Of a stretch of 45,529 bases of DNA, positions 8,281 to 16,820 are shown in pieces. The DNA is from an uncultured Eggerthella sp. (GTDB taxonomy: Bacteria > Actinomycetota > Coriobacteriia > Coriobacteriales > Eggerthellaceae): NCBI GenBank assembly GCA_900547965.1, contig URJE01000004.1, forward strand, positions 1 through 45,529. Direction: 5' to 3'. A program made the position numbers and the translations under genes. The notes below the pieces were generated by a model. The model did not search any database and was not told the DNA's origin. It worked only from the letters and a program-made list of their open reading frames with translations. Within the stretch, counting starts at the first letter, position 1, and every line of letters starts with the position of its first letter.

Positions 8281-8288
8281 TTCAGGTG
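8271..8288. promoter_or_regulatory. candidate NiaR operator over the nadA -35 box
   Basis: CACCTGA and TCAGGTG form a perfect 7-bp inverted repeat around a CAAT spacer. It overlaps the -35 box of the nadA promoter, and the last gene of the operon is a niaR homologue. Assignment to NiaR is inference from position; I did not compare it with a known NiaR motif. Confidence 0.55.
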
Positions 8289-8319
8289 ACAAGACACCAA
8301 GCAAACGAAACCTGCTTGA

Positions 8320-8353
8320 AACAATAAAGGGCGCCCGGAAAACCCGAGCGCCC
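8320..8353 (-). terminator. terminator downstream of azlD
   Basis: A GC-rich stem (plus 8329-8338 with 8344-8353, one mismatch) is followed on the minus strand by TTTATTGTTT. It separates azlCD from the nad operon. Confidence 0.75.
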
Positions 8354-8371
8354 CAACAGCTCAAAAAGGAA

Positions 8372-8695
8372 TTAGACAAGAAGTAAAAGACCGAAAACCC
8401 CCACGCCTACGATGATGCACCATACCAACGATTTCGTTTTGATGGCAACAACGATAACGGCAGCGGCCGCAATGAGGGGAATCGCAGCCGGCCAGAAGCC
8501 CGCATCGAACATCCCTGGAGCAAGCAGGTCGTTAGAGATAAGGGCAGCAAATGCCGCTGGCGGGATAAAGGCAAGCGCCTGGGAAAGCCAGCCCGGGAGA
8601 TCCCTTCCGCGCAAGGCGAATACAGGAACAACACGGCAAATGAGAATGGTAACCGCGCAGGCAATGCCAATAAAGGCAAACTCACTCCACGACAT
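8372..8695 (-). CDS. azlD: AzlD-family branched-chain amino acid transport subunit
   Basis: AzlD is the small partner of AzlC in branched-chain amino acid (and analogue) export. The 107-residue product is almost entirely hydrophobic with about four membrane segments: residues 7-27, 45-60, 69-86 and 90-107. It begins with the typical pattern of AzlD proteins, FIGIACAVTILICRVVPVF, and ALAFIPPAAFAALISNDLL is the usual conserved middle. Its start overlaps the end of azlC by 14 bases, so the two are cotranslated. The family call rests on pattern and on the azlC neighbour. Confidence 0.88.
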   Translation of the reverse strand: MSWSEFAFIGIACAVTILICRVVPVFALRGRDLPGWLSQALAFIPPAAFAALISNDLLAPGMFDAGFWPAAIPLIAAAAVIVVAIKTKSLVWCIIVGVGVFGLLLLV

Positions 8696-9455
8696 GGGTG
8701 CCCTCCTTCCTGGAAACGATCATGCCTGCAGCAACGCCGATCAGGGCACCAACAAGGATAGCCGGGCCCGACAAACCTACGCACTTGCACACAAACACAC
8801 CCAACACCGCGGTCAAAGCGGCAGCAATATTGGACTTCGTGGCTTTCTGGGAAAACAAAAGGCACAGAAAGATGCTGGTCATGGCGAACGACGCCAAAGC
8901 CGTAGGCACCGTAAGAAGGGATCCAAGAACAACACCAAGAGTGTTGGCAAGGGCCCATGTTGTCTCGCACAGGAGATTGACGGCCGTCGCTTGCGACACC
9001 TTCCACTCCCCTGAGCTAAAGCGCCCCAAGTTAACCGCAAAGGATTCGTCGGTTACCGTGGCTCCGAACAGGAAAGAAAGCGGCTTGGGGGTCTCGTGGC
9101 AAAAACGCGAAAGCGAAGCGCCGTACAGCAACTGACGCGTATTCACCAACGTGACTGAAGCGATGATGGCCAGCGCAGGCGACCCAGCAAGCCACATATT
9201 GGGGATCATGTACTGACCTGCACCCGAATAAAAAAGCATGGAAAGCAAAAACACCTGCAGAGGATCGAGTCCTATCTGCTGAGCAAGGATGCCGCAAGGT
9301 ATGCCCAAGAACACATACCCGATCATAACGGGAAACGCAGCGCTAAACGGCGCCTTGATGCGCGCGAAAATGCCTTTGTGCTGTGATGGTTTCTCGCTCT
9401 CAGGGGCATTTCCAAGAGCTTTATCTTGTTTATGTTTCGGTTTCGTTTCGTCCAT
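8682..9455 (-). CDS. azlC: AzlC-family branched-chain amino acid permease
   Basis: AzlC with AzlD forms an inner-membrane exporter, best known for azaleucine resistance and valine export. The family pattern is clear: AAFPVMIGYVFLGIPCGILAQQIGL, LLSMLFYSGAGQYMIPNMW, NTRQLLYGASLSRF, GATVTDESFAVN, then several membrane helices to the end. I place the start at the ATG at 9455, giving 257 residues with a roughly 30-residue charged, Lys-rich N-terminus. The frame remains open up to 9647, but that part does not resemble AzlC. There is no clear Shine-Dalgarno; TATATT lies 9 bases before the ATG, so a very short or absent 5' leader is possible. Confidence 0.9.
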   Translation of the reverse strand: MDETKPKHKQDKALGNAPESEKPSQHKGIFARIKAPFSAAFPVMIGYVFLGIPCGILAQQIGLDPLQVFLLSMLFYSGAGQYMIPNMWLAGSPALAIIASVTLVNTRQLLYGASLSRFCHETPKPLSFLFGATVTDESFAVNLGRFSSGEWKVSQATAVNLLCETTWALANTLGVVLGSLLTVPTALASFAMTSIFLCLLFSQKATKSNIAAALTAVLGVFVCKCVGLSGPAILVGALIGVAAGMIVSRKEGTHVVE

Positions 9456-9681
9456 AGCCAAGACAATATACCACTCACGAGCAAGACTCGCAGGAATAAG
9501 CCGTTCATCGCGAATACTAAACGCTTCCAGGACGAAGTCCGTCTCATGTTTCCCATAAGGCCTAGCGGCGAAAAGGAAAAGATTCCCACGCCCGTACGCC
9601 AACGCGCGCAATATAGGGCCTTCGGCTTCAGGCAAAGCCTGAAACAAAACCGCCCATCAAAGCCCTACGAAAAGTCAACAA

Positions 9682-9714
9682 AAGAAAAAAACGCTGCTCT
9701 TCTTGAGCAGCGTT
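9682..9714 (-). terminator. terminator of dgt
   Basis: A 10-bp stem (plus 9690-9699 with 9705-9714) with a five-base loop is followed by a T-rich run on the minus strand. It starts within 5 bases of the dgt stop codon. Confidence 0.9.
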
Positions 9715-9718
9715 TTCA

Positions 9719-10759
9719 TCAGCGGAACGACTGAGGAACAAACATGTTCTTAAAGAAGTTGGTGGCGTAACGATCCGTCATACCGGCCACATGGTCGGTT
9801 ACGGCACGCAGCGGATCGCCATCGGAGATTGCCCGCACCTCAGCAGGAACCTGATCGTAATGGCGCACAAAATAATCAAACAGGTCTTCCACCAAGTGTT
9901 TTGCTTTGCGAACCTCCTGCATTACCGGCTCGGCGGTATACACATTCTGGAAAAGAAATGCTCGCAGCTCCATCATGGCATCCCAAACAGGCCGACTCAT
10001 CTGGATATCGTCCAAGCGAGCAGAAGTCTCAATCATGTCGTGAACTAAAGTCTCAATGCGCGCAGAGTGGTTTTCACCAAGCACCCGATGAGCAGAGCCG
10101 GGCAAATCGGATTCTCTCAACGAGCCAGCTCGAATGGCGTCATCGATATCATGGTTCACATATGCGATACGGTCGGCGGTAGCGACGATGCGGCCTTCCA
10201 ATGTCTCAGCACGCTGAGAACCGGTATGGCACACGATGCCGTCACGCACTTCAGCAGTGAGGTTGAGGCCCTTACCATTGTTTTCAATAACGTCAACCAC
10301 ACGCAGGCTCTGAACGTTGTGACGATATAGCCCCTGGCCTTCAGGCGAATCGGGGTCGATGCCCTTATGACGCGCAAGACATGCAGCCAATGCCTGCTCT
10401 CCTACGTGGCCGAAGGGCGTATGGCCCAGATCATGGCCAAGCGCAATTGCCTCGGCGAGATCTTCGTTTAAGCCCAGCGCACGGGCAATAGTGCGTGCGA
10501 TCTGCGCAACCTCAAGCGTATGAGTAAGGCGGGTTCGGTAGTGGTCGCCTACGGGAGCCAAAAAAACCTGCGTTTTATGGGAAAGACGACGAAACGCCTT
10601 GGTGTGCAGGATCTTGTCTCTATCTCGCTGGTACTCGGTGCGATAGAGATCAGGCTCGCACGAACGCGCCCTTCCTTCCGTTTCGTCGGAAAACGCGGCA
10701 TCCGAAGAGAAGCGCACGTGTTCCTGGTCGGCCTGTTCTTCTCTGGATACCAGCTTCAT
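9719..10759 (-). CDS. dgt: deoxyguanosinetriphosphate triphosphohydrolase-like HD protein
   Basis: Dgt-like enzymes hydrolyse dNTPs to the deoxynucleoside and triphosphate and help balance dNTP pools. The HD-domain metal ligands are in order: RLTHTLEVAQIARTIA, then GHDLGHTPFGHVGE (the HD pair), then VNHDIDDA. The N-terminal RSCEPDLYRTEYQRDRDKI and FRRLSHKTQVF are typical of the shorter bacterial Dgt-like subfamily (about 340 residues), as is the 346-residue length here. The ATG at 10759 follows AAGGGG and lies 3 bases from the stop of the upstream zinc-ribbon gene. The exact substrate preference cannot be read from sequence. Confidence 0.93.
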   Translation of the reverse strand: MKLVSREEQADQEHVRFSSDAAFSDETEGRARSCEPDLYRTEYQRDRDKILHTKAFRRLSHKTQVFLAPVGDHYRTRLTHTLEVAQIARTIARALGLNEDLAEAIALGHDLGHTPFGHVGEQALAACLARHKGIDPDSPEGQGLYRHNVQSLRVVDVIENNGKGLNLTAEVRDGIVCHTGSQRAETLEGRIVATADRIAYVNHDIDDAIRAGSLRESDLPGSAHRVLGENHSARIETLVHDMIETSARLDDIQMSRPVWDAMMELRAFLFQNVYTAEPVMQEVRKAKHLVEDLFDYFVRHYDQVPAEVRAISDGDPLRAVTDHVAGMTDRYATNFFKNMFVPQSFR

Positions 10760-10761
10760 GG

Positions 10762-11487
10762 CTATTCCCCTTCGACGATAAGAAGACGACGGCACACTGG
10801 ACACGTTGCCAAGGGAGCCTGGGAGCGAATCTTGCTCATACGGCTTGAGTCAAACGTGTTTCGACATGCACTGCAGGCACCTTCATGCACTTCCGCCAAC
10901 GCAACGCCACCACATGCACTACGGGTTTTCTCGTATACCTTCAACAATTCCCCATCAACCTGCTCGGCCAAGGAAACGCGCGCTTTTTCGCCCTCATCGA
11001 TGGCAACACGGAGAGATCCGCCCACCTTCTGGAATGAGGCGATAAGATCCTGCTCCTTGGCATCAAGCTCAGCGAGGGCCTGCATAATCTGCTTCATAAC
11101 AGGGTTGATCTTGTTCACTTCCTCTTCCACGCGGGAGAGTTCAAGTGATACTTTTTCACGGCGCTTGCGCACGCCATCGAGATCACGCGTGTGGGCTGTT
11201 ACGGCACGATAGTCGCCCTGCACCTGCGAAAGCGTTTCGGTGATTTCGTCCTGCTTTGCAGAAAGCAGTTCGTCTTCCTGCACGAATGCAGCGAGTTTTC
11301 CTTCGGCTTCGTCAAGCATGTCCTGAACCTGGACTTTGCGCTTGAGCACCTCGTCTTTCTTGGCACGTACCTCAAGGATGGCTTTCCTGTGGGGAAGCTC
11401 TTTAAACTCCTTTTTGGCCGAAACAACCTTTCGATCCACCTCCTGCAACTTGCGGAGGGTTGCGATGTCGTGTTCGGTAGCGTACAT
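10762..11487 (-). CDS. coiled-coil protein with C-terminal C4 zinc ribbon
   Basis: The 241-residue protein is a long heptad-rich coiled coil (about residues 10-185, dense in Lys, Glu, Gln and Leu) ending in a zinc ribbon with CSAC (near residue 203) and CPVC (near 230). This arrangement matches the DUF164/CT398-like family, whose molecular role is poorly known; a chaperone or regulatory role has been proposed for some members. It lies between a Nif3-like gene and dgt. The Nif3/zinc-ribbon pairing is common in bacteria, which suggests a shared role. No membrane segment or signal peptide is visible. The function is not established. Confidence 0.85.
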   Translation of the reverse strand: MYATEHDIATLRKLQEVDRKVVSAKKEFKELPHRKAILEVRAKKDEVLKRKVQVQDMLDEAEGKLAAFVQEDELLSAKQDEITETLSQVQGDYRAVTAHTRDLDGVRKRREKVSLELSRVEEEVNKINPVMKQIMQALAELDAKEQDLIASFQKVGGSLRVAIDEGEKARVSLAEQVDGELLKVYEKTRSACGGVALAEVHEGACSACRNTFDSSRMSKIRSQAPLATCPVCRRLLIVEGE

Positions 11488-11530
11488 GGGCGCACAGCCT
11501 TTCTTCTGAACTTGCTTGACTGATTATCAA

Positions 11531-12412
11531 TTACCGCCTGGACGATTCAGGCGTGTACCAATTGTTGCTCTGGTCGATCATGGTAATGCAAGATTCGGCC
11601 ACACCTGCTTCGGCAGCATAGGCTGCAAGCAATGCGCACAACGGAAACTCGGACACATCATGGCCAAGCTCGATTATCGCCAAACCCGACAGCGCTGCAT
11701 CCAATGCTTCATGATACTTTATCTCGCCGCAAATAAGGCAACCAATGCCCTGGTCGAGGCACATGCGGGCAAAGGAACCTGCCGAACCGCCGCTGGTAAC
11801 GATCCGCGAAAGCTGCTTGTCGGGAGATCCCCATACGCGAGGATAGGTACCGAATACGCTTACGCAACGAGCGCTCAGGTGGCGCAGCGTTAAAGGCTCG
11901 TCCTCTGACGAAGAGACGCAAATACGTCCAAACCCCTTGTTGGCAGCACCAGGTAGAGGATCGAGCACGCCAAGAGGCGTTAAACGTAAAAGCACCGGCA
12001 GCGCATCGAGACCCGCCGTGGACACATCAAGGGCGGTATGGAACGAGAGAATGCTGACGCCCAGCTCGCAGGCACGGCGTACCACGGCACCGGGAGCATG
12101 ACCCATTGCCGCTTGGGGCATGAATGCGTCGGGCGCGTCAATGAACACGGGGTGATGAGTCAACAAGACATTCGCGCCCTGAGCGTGCGTCTCTTCCACG
12201 GCGTGGATGGTGGGATCGAGGGCGACCGCCACCCCACGCACGATATCCATAGGATTGCCCACCAACATGCCTGTCCTATCCCAAGAGCAAGCATCCGAAG
12301 CAGGCATCTTACGCAGAAGCTCACGCTCTAGCTCGCCCACGACCATCATGCGCTCGTTTGAGGCCAAATTGCCCGCGTCGGTTTTTTTCAGTGAAACTAC
12401 TTCCTCGACCAC
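11531..12412 (-). CDS. Nif3-like dinuclear metal centre protein
   Basis: Nif3/YbgI proteins form hexameric rings with a two-metal site in each subunit; some act as GTP cyclohydrolase I type enzymes, but the general function is unresolved. Metal ligands visible are the His pair in VLLTHHPVFID, the FHTALDVS segment and the C-terminal ELGHDVSEF. WDRTGMLVGNP near the start matches the family opening, and CGEIKYHEALDA is the usual late motif. I prefer the GTG at 12412 because AAGGAG lies 9 bases before it; the ATG three codons earlier has no spacing, and ATGs at 12349 and 12346 are also possible. The gene follows a PHP phosphatase by 25 bases and precedes the zinc-ribbon gene. Confidence 0.9.
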   Translation of the reverse strand: MVEEVVSLKKTDAGNLASNERMMVVGELERELLRKMPASDACSWDRTGMLVGNPMDIVRGVAVALDPTIHAVEETHAQGANVLLTHHPVFIDAPDAFMPQAAMGHAPGAVVRRACELGVSILSFHTALDVSTAGLDALPVLLRLTPLGVLDPLPGAANKGFGRICVSSSEDEPLTLRHLSARCVSVFGTYPRVWGSPDKQLSRIVTSGGSAGSFARMCLDQGIGCLICGEIKYHEALDAALSGLAIIELGHDVSEFPLCALLAAYAAEAGVAESCITMIDQSNNWYTPESSRR

Positions 12413-12437
12413 AGTAAACATCTCCTTGCTGAGTTGG

Positions 12438-13247
12438 CTACCCCAGGGCAATGGTTCGGCGGTCACCACCGGGAACCACTACGGTTACCTCACGGTATCC
12501 CGCTTCATACATCCAACGATACCCCGCTTCTATATCTCTATCCACATCGGTTACCGTATGGGCATCTGTCCCCAATGTACAGGGAACGCCAGCGCGGCAG
12601 AATTCGCGCAGCAACCCTTGGCTGGGAAACATCTCCTCGCAAGCGTAGGTAAGCCCAGAAGTGTTCACCTCGATCATTCGACCAGCCTCGCGCGCAGCTT
12701 CCGCTGCCTGCTTGTACAGGCCGGCAGGATCAAACGAAGCCTTACGACCGAACTTCTTCACGAGGTCGGGATGGGCCATAACCGTAAAGGGAGCCTTGGA
12801 AACAACCGCTTCGCACCATACCTCGAAATACCGACGCCAAATGTAGTCAGGGCCGACCTCGTCCCAGTAGCCGCGCTGAGCGGGATCGTCGAAAGGCCAC
12901 AGATCAAGAAAATGAACTGATCCCAACACGACATCGAATCGGTCGAACTCGTCAGGAGCGAACGTGCGATCTTCGCCTTCGCCTAGCCAATCGAGCTCAC
13001 ATCCCACCAACACCTCCATGTCGGGGTACTTTGCACGCTGCGCCAAAACGCGCTCAAAGTACTCCGGCAGGCGATCCGCATGCATTGAAACATAGTCTCG
13101 CGGATCAACCTGCAGCGTAAGCGGATAGTGCTCCGTGACGGCAATATTCGTAATTCCAACCTGATGGGCGCGGGCAACAAGTTCCTCGATGGGCGCATGA
13201 CCGTGATTCGTCATATCAGTATGGGTGTGCTGGGTCACTAATTCCAT
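12438..13247 (-). CDS. PHP-domain histidinol-phosphatase family protein (HisJ-like)
   Basis: PHP-family phosphoesterases use a cluster of three metals bound by histidines and acids. Here the metal motifs are QHTHTDMTNHG at the start, VTEHYPL, GCELDWL, GSVHFLD, MAHPDLVKKFG and the C-terminal TLGTDAHTV. The 269-residue length and motif order fit HisJ, which removes phosphate from histidinol phosphate. There are no other his genes in the window, so the substrate could differ. The ATG at 13247 follows CAGGAG at good distance. A hairpin at 13271-13292 separates it from the upstream cysteine desulfurase gene. Confidence 0.85.
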   Translation of the reverse strand: MELVTQHTHTDMTNHGHAPIEELVARAHQVGITNIAVTEHYPLTLQVDPRDYVSMHADRLPEYFERVLAQRAKYPDMEVLVGCELDWLGEGEDRTFAPDEFDRFDVVLGSVHFLDLWPFDDPAQRGYWDEVGPDYIWRRYFEVWCEAVVSKAPFTVMAHPDLVKKFGRKASFDPAGLYKQAAEAAREAGRMIEVNTSGLTYACEEMFPSQGLLREFCRAGVPCTLGTDAHTVTDVDRDIEAGYRWMYEAGYREVTVVVPGGDRRTIALG

Positions 13248-13270
13248 ATGCAATCTCCTGCAACAATGAA

Positions 13271-13292
13271 GAGGGCACCCGTAGGCGCCCTC
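13271..13292 (-). terminator. hairpin after the cysteine desulfurase gene, probable terminator
   Basis: GAGGGC (13271-13276) pairs with GCCCTC (13287-13292), with further inner pairs. The minus-strand tail TTCATTGTTG is only moderately T-rich, so termination may be partial. Confidence 0.5.
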
Positions 13293-13319
13293 GTTTCTTT
13301 TCGTCCCTATCGTATCAGC

Positions 13320-14507
13320 TTAGCCAACCACTTCATTGAACGCTTCGATGAACGCATCGAGTTCTTCTGCTGTGGTGGTGTTACCCAAAGAAATGCGAAG
13401 CGAACCCAGTGCGTCATCACGGCTAACACCAATGGCCTTGAGAACATGCGAAGGGTCAAGGGAATGGGACGAGCAGGCTGAACCACCCGATACGCAGAAT
13501 CCACGCCTATCAAGCTGTAGGATAAGCGTTTCGCTTTCCATGCCCCTAACGAGCACGTTCACCACGTGGGGGGCAAACGCCTCAGTGCCCGGCTCCACCG
13601 AAACGGCAGCTTTTACCTTAGGGTTCTCAAGAAGGCGCGCATAGCACTCGTCGCGCAAGGCGCGCAAACGCTGCGCATTTGCATCCAAATTCGCAAGCGC
13701 CGCACGCACGGCGGCAGCAAACCCGACTGCCCCCATAACATTCTGAGTACCGCTTCGACGCCCCGATTCCTGTCCACCGCCCACGATCTGGGCCGTAAAT
13801 GGAGTACGGGCCTTAATGTATAAAGCACCCATGCCCTTCGGTCCCCCGATTTTATGCGAGGAGACGGAAAGGGCATCAACGCCCCATTCCTTCACCGAAA
13901 CGGGAATCTTGCCGAATGCTTGGGTTGCGTCCACATGGAAGAGCGCTCCCGCCTTATGAGCAACGGCGGCAAGGGCAGGAATATCCATAACGCTGCCCAC
14001 TTCATTGTTGACCGCCATGATGGACACAAGCAAAACCCTATCGGTGAGCACTTCCTCCAAAGCATCGGGAGTAATGTGGCCAGAGGAATCGGGCTCAACA
14101 TACGTTACCTGAGCACCCCAATGGCCCAACGTTTCCGCAGCCTTTAGCACGGCATCGTGCTCAATGGAGGAAACTACGATTTGAGGAACGCATTCGTGAT
14201 CGCCTTCCTGCTCGGCACGAGCTATCGCAGCATCGACGATGCCGAACAATGCGGCATTGTCTGCCTCAGTGGCGCCAGAAGTGAACGTCAGCTCATCAGG
14301 GCGCGCCTTGATGGATCGGGCTATATCTTCACGCGCCTGCTCAAGTGCGCGGAACGCCGTACGACCAACCTCGTAGAGGGAGTTGGCGTTGCCGTTGCCC
14401 GCAACAAGCCCATCGATTCCTGCCTGAAGATACGGGGTCATAGCAGCAGCGGCATCCTCGCAAAGCGGCGCCGTTGCCGCCCAGTCCAAGTAAACAGGTT
14501 TGTTCAT
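13320..14507 (-). CDS. cysteine desulfurase (NifS/IscS family)
   Basis: This PLP enzyme takes sulfur from cysteine for Fe-S cluster or thio-nucleoside synthesis. The N-terminus VYLDWAATAPL is the usual family opening. TSGATEADNAAL binds PLP, HVDATQAFGKI follows, SSHKIGGPKGMGAL carries the PLP lysine, and SGGSACSSHSLDPSHVL carries the persulfide cysteine in a flexible loop. The product has 395 residues. The ATG at 14507 follows GGAGG and shares its A with the rpe stop (TAATG). No IscU or MnmA gene is adjacent, so the sulfur acceptor is unknown. It may supply the [4Fe-4S] cluster proteins in this window (NadA, IspH, FixX), but that is only inference. Confidence 0.94.
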   Translation of the reverse strand: MNKPVYLDWAATAPLCEDAAAAMTPYLQAGIDGLVAGNGNANSLYEVGRTAFRALEQAREDIARSIKARPDELTFTSGATEADNAALFGIVDAAIARAEQEGDHECVPQIVVSSIEHDAVLKAAETLGHWGAQVTYVEPDSSGHITPDALEEVLTDRVLLVSIMAVNNEVGSVMDIPALAAVAHKAGALFHVDATQAFGKIPVSVKEWGVDALSVSSHKIGGPKGMGALYIKARTPFTAQIVGGGQESGRRSGTQNVMGAVGFAAAVRAALANLDANAQRLRALRDECYARLLENPKVKAAVSVEPGTEAFAPHVVNVLVRGMESETLILQLDRRGFCVSGGSACSSHSLDPSHVLKAIGVSRDDALGSLRISLGNTTTAEELDAFIEAFNEVVG

Positions 14508-15190
14508 TAGCGAGCCTCCGCTCCGGCATTGCGCAGAATGCCGATGGCCGCCTCGGGATTTTCCGCTTTGAATACACCAGAACCGGCAACCAAGACATCT
14601 GCGCCTTGAGCGCACACCAGGCCCGCCGTACGTCCAGCGCTAATCCCGCCATCAACCTCGATAAGAAGATCAGGATTCAAGCGCTTCGCCATTTCGGCAA
14701 CTTTGCCCACACGATCCTCGCTGCCCTCAATGTAGGATTGACCGGAAAAGCCCGGGAATACGCTCATGACCAGAACCATATCAACCTCGGCGATATAAGG
14801 CTCCAACTCTTCAACGGGGTAATCGGGCTTCAGGGTTAGCGCCGGATGTACTCCGGCCTCGCGAGTCCGCTGAATGAACTCTCGCACCTCGCCTTCGCCA
14901 TGAAGCGCTTCCATGTGTACTGAAACCCAATCTGCCCCAGCTTTCAAATACCAATCAAGCTGCTCGAGGGGATTGGAGATCATGAGATGCACATCAAGCG
15001 GGATATCGGTTATCTTCTTCAACTGCGAGACAAAAGGGACTCCCAATGTGAGATTTGGCACGAAATGACCATCCATCACATCAACGTGGATGAAATCGGT
15101 ACCCCCACGTTCAAGCATGCGGATATCACGCTCGAAGTTCATGAAATCCGCAGACAGGATAGAGGGAGAGATCTTGATGTCACCGAACAC
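14507..15190 (-). CDS. rpe: ribulose-phosphate 3-epimerase
   Basis: Rpe interconverts ribulose 5-phosphate and xylulose 5-phosphate in the pentose phosphate pathway. The TIM-barrel motifs are in order: ISPSILSADF, FIHVDVMDGHFVPNLTLG with metal-binding His and Asp, PLDVHLMI, the VMSVFPGFSGQSYI phosphate loop region, IEVDGGIS and DVLVAGSGVF. It is 227 residues long, slightly over the usual 220. The start is a GTG at 15190 preceded by AAAGGGG; no ATG fits before the first motif. Its stop overlaps the start of the cysteine desulfurase gene by one base. In many actinobacteria rpe sits near fmt/rsmB; those are not in this window. Confidence 0.96.
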   Translation of the reverse strand: MFGDIKISPSILSADFMNFERDIRMLERGGTDFIHVDVMDGHFVPNLTLGVPFVSQLKKITDIPLDVHLMISNPLEQLDWYLKAGADWVSVHMEALHGEGEVREFIQRTREAGVHPALTLKPDYPVEELEPYIAEVDMVLVMSVFPGFSGQSYIEGSEDRVGKVAEMAKRLNPDLLIEVDGGISAGRTAGLVCAQGADVLVAGSGVFKAENPEAAIGILRNAGAEAR

Positions 15191-15290
15191 GGCAACCCCT
15201 TTCCTTGAAAGTAACTTGCTGCTTATTCTACACGCAGCACTACGTCAAAGCAGACAAAGCAGCATGCGCTCCGCAGCAACGCATCAAAAC

Positions 15291-15755
15291 TTACCTATTC
15301 TTTGCCTCAAGATCGAGCAGGAATTTCTTCACGGTTGGTCCGAAGGCATAGCCCCCCAATTTTCCGTTCGACCCAACCACTCTGTGACAGGGAACGAACA
15401 AGGGAATGGGGTTTCTGCCGCAAGCCTGTCCCACCGCCTGCAGAGCACCGGGCTTACCAAGGCTTTCTGCAATTTGCGCATAGGTGCGTGTCTCGCCATA
15501 GGGAATATCCGAAATCTTCGCCCAGACCTCGCGTTGGAACGCCGACCCTTCAGCACGCACTGGAACCTCAAAAGCGGTACGCTTTCCAGCAAGATATTCC
15601 AGCACTTCACTAGAAGCCCGGTTGGTTAAGGCTGTTGCATGCTGACGCCCCGCCAACTGCATGGGACCAAAGGCAAAATGGGTTATGGCAGCACCATCCG
15701 ACTCAATGGCAACCCTTCCCATGGGGGTGCGATAGATAAAATATGTTCGCTCCAT
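15291..15755 (-). CDS. ogt: methylated-DNA--protein-cysteine S-methyltransferase
   Basis: This suicide enzyme transfers the methyl group of O6-methylguanine to its own cysteine. The active site LFVPCHRVVGSNGKLGGYAFG (cysteine in PCHRV) and the helix-turn-helix region FQREVWAKISDIPYGETRTYAQIAESLG are plain. At 154 residues it has a short N-terminal domain and no Ada-type regulatory domain, so Ogt-like. Two small differences from E. coli Ogt are visible (QACGRNPIP where GANGRNP is common). The ATG at 15755 shares its A with the TGA of gpsA, so it is coupled to gpsA rather than carrying its own promoter. Confidence 0.95.
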   Translation of the reverse strand: MERTYFIYRTPMGRVAIESDGAAITHFAFGPMQLAGRQHATALTNRASSEVLEYLAGKRTAFEVPVRAEGSAFQREVWAKISDIPYGETRTYAQIAESLGKPGALQAVGQACGRNPIPLFVPCHRVVGSNGKLGGYAFGPTVKKFLLDLEAKNR

Positions 15756-16780
15756 CAGTGCGTTTCGCCCGCCTCGGCAAGTCCCCAGAACTCAGTGGTC
15801 AAGGGACGCTTGAACAAATCGGCAGCCAATGGCTCGATGGGAGCGCCCTCCCACACCAACGATCGAACCGCCGTGGTAATAGGAAGCTCGACATTGTGCT
15901 TCTCGGCCAACGGGCAAATGGTCTGGCAGGCAACAGCGCCCTCTACCACCATGTGGGTTCGTTTCTCGAAGCCGCCCAATGTGGCGCCCTGGGCAAGCGC
16001 CTTGCCGAATGAACGGTTGCGAGAATGCTCGGAGGTGCAGGTTGCGATCAAATCGCCCGCACCCGCAAGGCCCATTACCGTCAAGGCATCGCCGCCGCAA
16101 GCCTTCACCAGTCGGCTCATTTCCGCCATGCCGCGCGTCATGATCATGGCGGCGGTATTGTCACCGAAACCAGCGCCATACGCTGCGCCCACCGCAATGG
16201 CGATAACGTTCTTGAACGCCGCGCACAACTCAACGCCTACGTAATCGGGAGAGGTATAGCAACGGAAATACGATGTGGTGAACAAATCGCGGAAATAGTG
16301 CGCGGTAGCTCTGGAACGCGAAGCGATTACCGTGCCGGCAGGAACCCCCAAGATAACCTCTTCTGCATGGTTGGGGCCGGAAAGCGCCGCAAGCCTGTCG
16401 ATATTCCCAAGAACCTCTTCGAATACCTGAACAGGTAGAAGCCCTGTACCCTCCTCGACGCCTTTCGAGCAGATAACGATGGGGGTGTCCTTTTCGGCAA
16501 TAGAGCAAAGATCTTGTGCAAACTGACGCATCAAGCGCGAAGGGGTAACGATAACCAGAGCCTCAGCATGCTCGGCGCATTCGCGCAGATTACTTGTCGC
16601 CGAAATGGAGTCGGAAAGCATCATGCCGCTCAGATAGCGGGGGTTATGATGCTCTTTCGTGATGGCATCTGCCACCTCTGGCTTGCGAGCCCATACAACC
16701 ACCTCGTTGCCGGCTGCTGCAAGCGTTTGAGCCAAAGCAGTGCCCCATGAGCCCGCACCGATTACCGCGATCTTACCCAT
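15755..16780 (-). CDS. gpsA: glycerol-3-phosphate dehydrogenase [NAD(P)+]
   Basis: GpsA reduces dihydroxyacetone phosphate to sn-glycerol 3-phosphate, the backbone for phospholipids; PlsY, encoded just upstream, uses that product. The NAD motif AVIGAGSWGTALA opens the protein. ALSGPNHAEEV carries part of the active site, and AAFKNVIAIAVGAAYGAGFGDNTAAMIMTRGMAEM is the family signature with the catalytic Lys. GLAGAGDLIATCTSEHSRNR follows. The 341-residue length is normal. The ATG at 16780 has a strong AAGGAGG; the frame continues upstream through a hairpin but lacks family similarity. plsY is 81 bases upstream and ogt overlaps its stop. Confidence 0.97.
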   Translation of the reverse strand: MGKIAVIGAGSWGTALAQTLAAAGNEVVVWARKPEVADAITKEHHNPRYLSGMMLSDSISATSNLRECAEHAEALVIVTPSRLMRQFAQDLCSIAEKDTPIVICSKGVEEGTGLLPVQVFEEVLGNIDRLAALSGPNHAEEVILGVPAGTVIASRSRATAHYFRDLFTTSYFRCYTSPDYVGVELCAAFKNVIAIAVGAAYGAGFGDNTAAMIMTRGMAEMSRLVKACGGDALTVMGLAGAGDLIATCTSEHSRNRSFGKALAQGATLGGFEKRTHMVVEGAVACQTICPLAEKHNVELPITTAVRSLVWEGAPIEPLAADLFKRPLTTEFWGLAEAGETH

Positions 16781-16820
16781 ATGTCCTCCTTGGAGAATGC
16801 CCGTGGCATTCCGAAACACA

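Noticed and set aside
8193..8371. NAD-sensing riboswitch upstream of nadA
   Set aside because: The stems found are explained by a promoter palindrome and the azlD terminator, and niaR in the operon points to protein control.
9456..9647. 64-codon upstream extension of azlC
   Set aside because: The sequence does not resemble AzlC N-termini, has no ribosome site at its start, and lies in a normal intergenic position.
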